A stretch of 64,000 bases of DNA, from NCBI RefSeq assembly GCF_900631945.1, contig NZ_UZWE01000021.1:1-64000 (forward strand), read 5' to 3'. Of the stretch, positions 60,573 through 64,000 are shown piece after piece. The position numbers and the translations under genes were made by a program. Below the pieces are notes generated by a model. It was not told the origin of the DNA, did no database searches, and saw only the letters and a program-made list of their open reading frames with translations. This stretch comes from Paracoccus haematequi (GTDB lineage: Bacteria > Pseudomonadota > Alphaproteobacteria > Rhodobacterales > Rhodobacteraceae). How positions within the stretch are numbered: position 1 is the first letter of the stretch; each line of letters begins with the position of its first letter.

Positions 60573-61003
60573 GCGACATGACTGCCTTCACCCCGATCCA
60601 ATCGCTGCTGGGCGGGGCGCTGATCGGCCTGTCGGCGGTGCTGCTGATGGCCTTTCACGGCCGCATCGCCGGGATGACCGGCATCCTGGCCGGCCTGCTG
60701 CCGGGGCAAGAGGGTCGGGGCTGGCGGCTGGCCTTCCTGGCCGGGGCCGTCCTTGCGCCCCTGCTGGCGACGACGCTGGGCGGCATCGAGATTCCGTTTT
60801 CCAGCCAGACCCCCTTGCCCTGGATCGTCGTCAGCGGGCTGGCGGTCGGCATCGGCACGACCTTCGGCGGCGGCTGCACGTCGGGGCACGGAATCTGCGG
60901 CAATGCCCGGCTTTCGCGGCGCTCGATCCTGGCGACGCTGATCTTCATGCTGGCGGCGGGACTGACCGTCTATGCGATCCGCCACGGGATCGGGGGGGCA
61001 TAG
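60569..61003 (+). CDS. YeeE/YedE-type sulfur transport protein, first half
   Basis: A 144-residue membrane protein of the YeeE/YedE family, thiosulfate/sulfur-compound transporters. The key signature is TTFGGGCTSGHGICG with its central cysteine. About four helices. With the following gene it makes up the usual two-part transporter of the type next to persulfide dioxygenases. The start ATG overlaps the upstream hydrolase stop. Confidence 0.9.
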   Translation: MSDMTAFTPIQSLLGGALIGLSAVLLMAFHGRIAGMTGILAGLLPGQEGRGWRLAFLAGAVLAPLLATTLGGIEIPFSSQTPLPWIVVSGLAVGIGTTFGGGCTSGHGICGNARLSRRSILATLIFMLAAGLTVYAIRHGIGGA

Positions 61004-61005
61004 GG

Positions 61006-61443
61006 ATGGCCGTTCCGCTTGCTTTCCTGATCGGGCTGGTCTTTGGAACCGGGATCATGATCTCGGGCATGGCGAACCCCGCCAAGGTATTGAATTTCTT
61101 CGACATCGCCGGAACCTGGGATCCGTCTCTGGCCTTCGTGATGGGCGGCGCGCTGACCGTGGCCCTGATCGGCTATCGCATCGTGTTGCGGCGGCCCCGG
61201 CCGGTGCTGGACACCTGCTTCCACCTGCCGACGCGGCGCGACATCGACCCCGCGCTGATCGGCGGTTCGGCGCTGTTCGGGGTCGGCTGGGGGATCGCGG
61301 GTTTCTGCCCCGGCGGGTCGATCCCCGCGCTTGGCCTGCTGCGCCCCCAGGCGGCGGTGTTCGTCTGCGCGATGCTGGCGGGCATGGCGATCGCCCGCAG
61401 GCTGCGCGCCCGCCGCGCCGCGCCGCGACCCAGGCTGTCCTGA
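61006..61443 (+). CDS. YeeE/YedE-type sulfur transport protein, second half
   Basis: A 145-residue membrane protein homologous to the second half of YeeE/YedE (DUF6691-type). The conserved cysteine is in WGIAGFCPGGSIPALG. It starts 2 bases after the first half and ends the operon, convergent with the sigma-54 gene with 13 bases between stops. Confidence 0.9.
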   Translation: MAVPLAFLIGLVFGTGIMISGMANPAKVLNFFDIAGTWDPSLAFVMGGALTVALIGYRIVLRRPRPVLDTCFHLPTRRDIDPALIGGSALFGVGWGIAGFCPGGSIPALGLLRPQAAVFVCAMLAGMAIARRLRARRAAPRPRLS

Positions 61444-61456
61444 GGCCTGCCCCGCC

Positions 61457-62704
61457 TTACGCCCTCTGCCGCAGACGCTGCGTGCAGACCGGGATGCCCA
61501 AGGCCTCGCGGTATTTGGCAACGGTGCGCCGTGCCAGCGGCTTGCCCTCGCGGCACAGGGCGGCGGCCAGTTCCGCGTCGCCCAAGGGGGCGGCCGGATC
61601 CTCGGCCGCGATCAATTGCCCCAGCCTGTAGCGGATCGCCGCCGCGGCGGGCTGAGGGCCGGGCCGCCTGCCCGGTCCCGCCCGGACGGGGCCGCCGTCG
61701 AACAGGCTGCACAGGGTCCGCAGCCCGTGCGGCGTGTCGACCAGCAGATCCCGCGCCACCCGCCCGACCGTGCTGCCATGCAGGCCCAGATCGGCCGCGA
61801 TCCCGGCCCGGCTGAGGGTCAGCAGCGCGCCGGGACCGTGATCCAGAAAGCCGCGCTGCCGGTTCAGGACCGCCCGCGCCACCGCCAGCACCGTGCGGTT
61901 GCGGCGTTCCACGATGGACGACAGCCATTCGGCCTCGGCCCGGATCGCGCCCATCCCCTTGGCCGCGCGGGCGTCGGGGATCACGTCCAGCACCGGCAGC
62001 GTGGCGCGGTTCAGGGCCACCTGCCAGCCTTGCGCCGCGCGCGAGACGATCACGTCGGGCGCCCTGACCGGCGCGGGGGTGCCCCCGAAGGCCAGTCCGG
62101 GGCGCGGATCCATGCGCCGGACCCGCGCCAGGCAGGCCGCCACCTGGTCCGGGTCCAGCCCCGCAGCCTTTGCCACCGCAGCGGCCCCGCCCTGGGCCAG
62201 AAGGTCAAGATGGCGCAGCACCGCCGCCATCGCGGGCGAATGCTGGTCGCGATCGATGGCCTGAAGGCGCAGGCAATCGGCCAGGCCGCTGGCGAACAGA
62301 CCGGCAGGCTCGATCCCCTGTTGCAGGGCCGTCAGCATGGCTTCAGCCTGGGCAAGCGACCGCTGGGCACTGGCCGCGATCTGGGACAGCGGACGGTCCA
62401 GCCAGCCGTTGCCGTCCAGGGCTTCCACAAAGGCCAGGGCAAGCGCCTCGTCCGCCCGCGCCGCACCGATCAGCCGCAGCTGCGCCGTCACATGGGCATA
62501 TAGCCCGCCTTGGGAATCGGCCAGATCCTCGGTCCCCGGCGAAGCGGTCCCGGCAGGCAGGCGCAGCCGCAGAAAGGGGTTGTGCGCCGCGCGCCGTGCC
62601 AGATCGGCGGCCAGATCCTCGTTCGTCAGCCGCAAGAGGGCGATGCCCTGGATCTGGCGGAACCCCAGGCTTTGCCGCTGGCTTTGCGTCAGGCGCAAGG
62701 ACAT
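61457..62704 (-). CDS. rpoN: RNA polymerase sigma-54 factor, short form
   Basis: A 415-residue sigma-54. The RpoN box ARRTVAKYREALGIP that reads the -24 element is intact near the C-terminus, and the core-binding and helix-turn-helix parts are visible (SSIVERRNRTVLAVARAVL; LGLHGSTVGRVARDLLVDTP). Region I is short (MSLRLTQSQRQSLGFRQIQG) with few glutamines and the acidic region II is small, making it shorter than typical factors (about 450-500). Rhodobacteraceae often have several rpoN copies with different jobs, such as nitrogen fixation or flagella, so this could be a specialised paralogue. A 61-residue gene lies just upstream. Confidence 0.92.
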   Translation of the reverse strand: MSLRLTQSQRQSLGFRQIQGIALLRLTNEDLAADLARRAAHNPFLRLRLPAGTASPGTEDLADSQGGLYAHVTAQLRLIGAARADEALALAFVEALDGNGWLDRPLSQIAASAQRSLAQAEAMLTALQQGIEPAGLFASGLADCLRLQAIDRDQHSPAMAAVLRHLDLLAQGGAAAVAKAAGLDPDQVAACLARVRRMDPRPGLAFGGTPAPVRAPDVIVSRAAQGWQVALNRATLPVLDVIPDARAAKGMGAIRAEAEWLSSIVERRNRTVLAVARAVLNRQRGFLDHGPGALLTLSRAGIAADLGLHGSTVGRVARDLLVDTPHGLRTLCSLFDGGPVRAGPGRRPGPQPAAAAIRYRLGQLIAAEDPAAPLGDAELAAALCREGKPLARRTVAKYREALGIPVCTQRLRQRA

Positions 62705-62718
62705 TCGGGCCGATCCCG

Positions 62719-62904
62719 TCAGTGGGGCGCCGTGGGGCCGCCCATCTTGTCGCTGGCGATCCAGCGCGCGGCCAGCACCAGGGTGCCCATCGCGAAATCC
62801 TTGCCATGGACCTGAATCATCTCTTGCGAGATTTCCGCGATGCGGGCGAAGAAGGCGTCCTTGCTGGCATCCTCGGGGGTCGGTTTGGCCTGGGCGTTGG
62901 TCAT
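62719..62904 (-). CDS. small conserved-looking protein of unknown function
   Basis: A 61-residue soluble protein, mostly alpha-helical by eye (KDAFFARIAEISQEMIQVHG, then DFAMGTLVLAARWIASDKMG). A good AAGGA site is 6 bases before the ATG at 62904; an earlier ATG at 62922 overlaps the previous gene's stop. Its 14-base spacing to rpoN and the shared direction suggest co-transcription. I do not recognise it. Confidence 0.65.
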   Translation of the reverse strand: MTNAQAKPTPEDASKDAFFARIAEISQEMIQVHGKDFAMGTLVLAARWIASDKMGGPTAPH

Positions 62905-62918
62905 GCTGTGTCCTTTCG

Positions 62919-64000
62919 TCATTTGAAAAGCTGCGGCGGCAGGGTGACAAGCGCCGCCTGGCCGTCCGCCGTGCCGATGCCGAGATGAAGCCCGTCGCGC
63001 GACCAGCCAAGCGCGGTCACGGCGTGGCCGTCGGGCTGGCGCAGGGCCATCTCCTCGGAACGGCCCGCGCGGGCGATCTGGACTGCGCCATCGGCAGCGC
63101 CGAAGGCGATCAGGTCGCGGGTCGGGTGGGCGGCGATCCTGTCGATCAGCACCAGCCCCGGCCGCCCGGTCCGCAGTGCGCCGGTTGCCTCGTCATCCCA
63201 GGGCGGCGTCTTCAGCGACCATCCCGCCGCGCGGAAGGCGCCCGAGGCGAACACCGCCCCGGCCGGGCCGCTGAAGGCGAGCGAGGAGGGGGCTGCGCGG
63301 AACCTGCCGATCCGGGCGATCCGTCCGTCACCGCGCCGCAGCAGCCACAGGCCGTCCCGGCAGTTCGACCCGGCCAGCCATCCGCCATCGGCCGAAAAGA
63401 TCAGCGGCCCGCTGCCGCCGATCAGCGGGTGCATGGTCAGCCCGTCTTCGGGTCGGCCCAGCAGCAGGGCCTGGGGCAGCAACGCCGCCAGGGTGCCGTC
63501 ATCGGCGAAGGCCAGCGCCTGGGCCTGGGCCGGCACCGGCAGGCTGGCGATCCGGGCCATGTCCTGTTCGTCATGCAGATCGACCGCCCCCTGTCGCGCC
63601 AGGGCCAGGCGGCCCGCCAGGTCCGAGGCGATGGCCAGGATCGGGCCGTCCGGCACCGGCAGGGCAATGACCTGGCCGCGCGGGGTGACGCGGTGCAGGC
63701 GGCCGTCGCGCCCGGCGGCGACCAGCCCGATCACGCCTGATGCCGCCAGCAGCGGCGCGCCCCGCGCCAGTTCCGGGGTCAGGACCGGCGGGGCGGGCGG
63801 CTTTTCGCGGGGGCGGATGGTGCTGCGGCCCGAATCCGCCTCGATCCGCATCCGCGACAGGGCCGAGTCCGGATCGTCCAGCGGCGCCAGTGCCAGCCGC
63901 CCGTCGTTCAGCGCGAAGCCCGCCAGCTTGCCCGCGCGGTCGAAGGCGATGTCGGTAACGGCCGCGCCCAGCATCCAGTTGCGCGCCAGCAGATCGAACA
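62919..64000 (-). CDS. WD40-like beta-propeller protein, runs off the window
   Basis: The open frame continues to the right edge (FDLLARNWMLGAAV), so the N-terminus is missing and only about 360 residues are seen. Repeated short strand patterns, such as LAGFALNDGRLALAPLD, GLVAAGRDGRLHRVTP, FSADGGWLAGSNCRDGLWLL and LGWSRDGLHLGIGTADGQAA, mark a WD40-like propeller with about seven blades. Function unknown; likely a scaffold or regulatory protein. It precedes the 61-residue gene and rpoN in one direction. Confidence 0.8.
   Translation of the reverse strand, partial: FDLLARNWMLGAAVTDIAFDRAGKLAGFALNDGRLALAPLDDPDSALSRMRIEADSGRSTIRPREKPPAPPVLTPELARGAPLLAASGVIGLVAAGRDGRLHRVTPRGQVIALPVPDGPILAIASDLAGRLALARQGAVDLHDEQDMARIASLPVPAQAQALAFADDGTLAALLPQALLLGRPEDGLTMHPLIGGSGPLIFSADGGWLAGSNCRDGLWLLRRGDGRIARIGRFRAAPSSLAFSGPAGAVFASGAFRAAGWSLKTPPWDDEATGALRTGRPGLVLIDRIAAHPTRDLIAFGAADGAVQIARAGRSEEMALRQPDGHAVTALGWSRDGLHLGIGTADGQAALVTLPPQLFK

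Overview
The window is about 64 kb of GC-rich alphaproteobacterial chromosome. Gene content and codon use fit the Rhodobacteraceae, most likely Paracoccus or a close relative. Pointers are the napEFDABC order, an ectoine catabolic cluster led by a MocR regulator, an AT-poor genome with many 4-base stop/start overlaps, and a terminator style I associate with this family. No rRNA, tRNA, CRISPR array, insertion sequence or phage gene was seen.

Layout. 0.1-12 kb is housekeeping: a MarR regulator, glutaredoxin (grxC) and a frameshifted comF on the minus strand; a methyltransferase and ferrochelatase (hemH) on the plus strand; two L,D-transpeptidases flanking a CAP-domain lipoprotein; and a tightly overlapping minus-strand operon (hslO, NUDIX, CCA-adding enzyme, ABC exporter, RNA methyltransferase). 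12.3-13.1 kb is a decayed locus where a sugar isomerase/epimerase-like gene and a TAXI-type transporter receptor gene are both truncated at one junction. A sodium:amino-acid symporter follows.

15.0-19.7 kb is the periplasmic nitrate reductase operon napEFDABC. 19.9-31.5 kb holds a 2648-codon DUF11/SdrD-B-like repeat surface protein followed by a 1192-residue probable outer-membrane beta-barrel protein. The repeat protein's signal peptide is out of frame with its mature part because of a 7-base near-tandem repeat, so the gene reads as switched off or disrupted here. 31.8-38.7 kb carries two efflux systems (MFS plus HlyD-type adaptor), one with a divergent TetR regulator and twin operators, the other with a MarR regulator and a palindromic operator. 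A large catalase (katE) follows.

41.0-53.2 kb is a complete ectoine/hydroxyectoine uptake and degradation unit: enuR, ehuABCD, eutABCDE, an aldehyde dehydrogenase and an aminotransferase. 53.4-61.4 kb has a bestrophin-like channel, a caa3-like heme-copper oxidase cluster (ctaG-like factor, HemJ/CopD-like membrane protein, coxB, fused coxA-coxC, a small membrane protein), then a persulfide dioxygenase-like hydrolase and two YeeE/YedE-type half-transporters, which suggests a link between sulfur handling and respiration. The right end has a short sigma-54 factor, a 61-residue unknown protein and a propeller-like protein that runs off the window.

Several single-base or short-indel frameshifts (comF, the first MFS pump's C-terminus, the giant repeat protein, the epimerase) deserve checking against reads, since they may be real mutations, phase variation or assembly errors.
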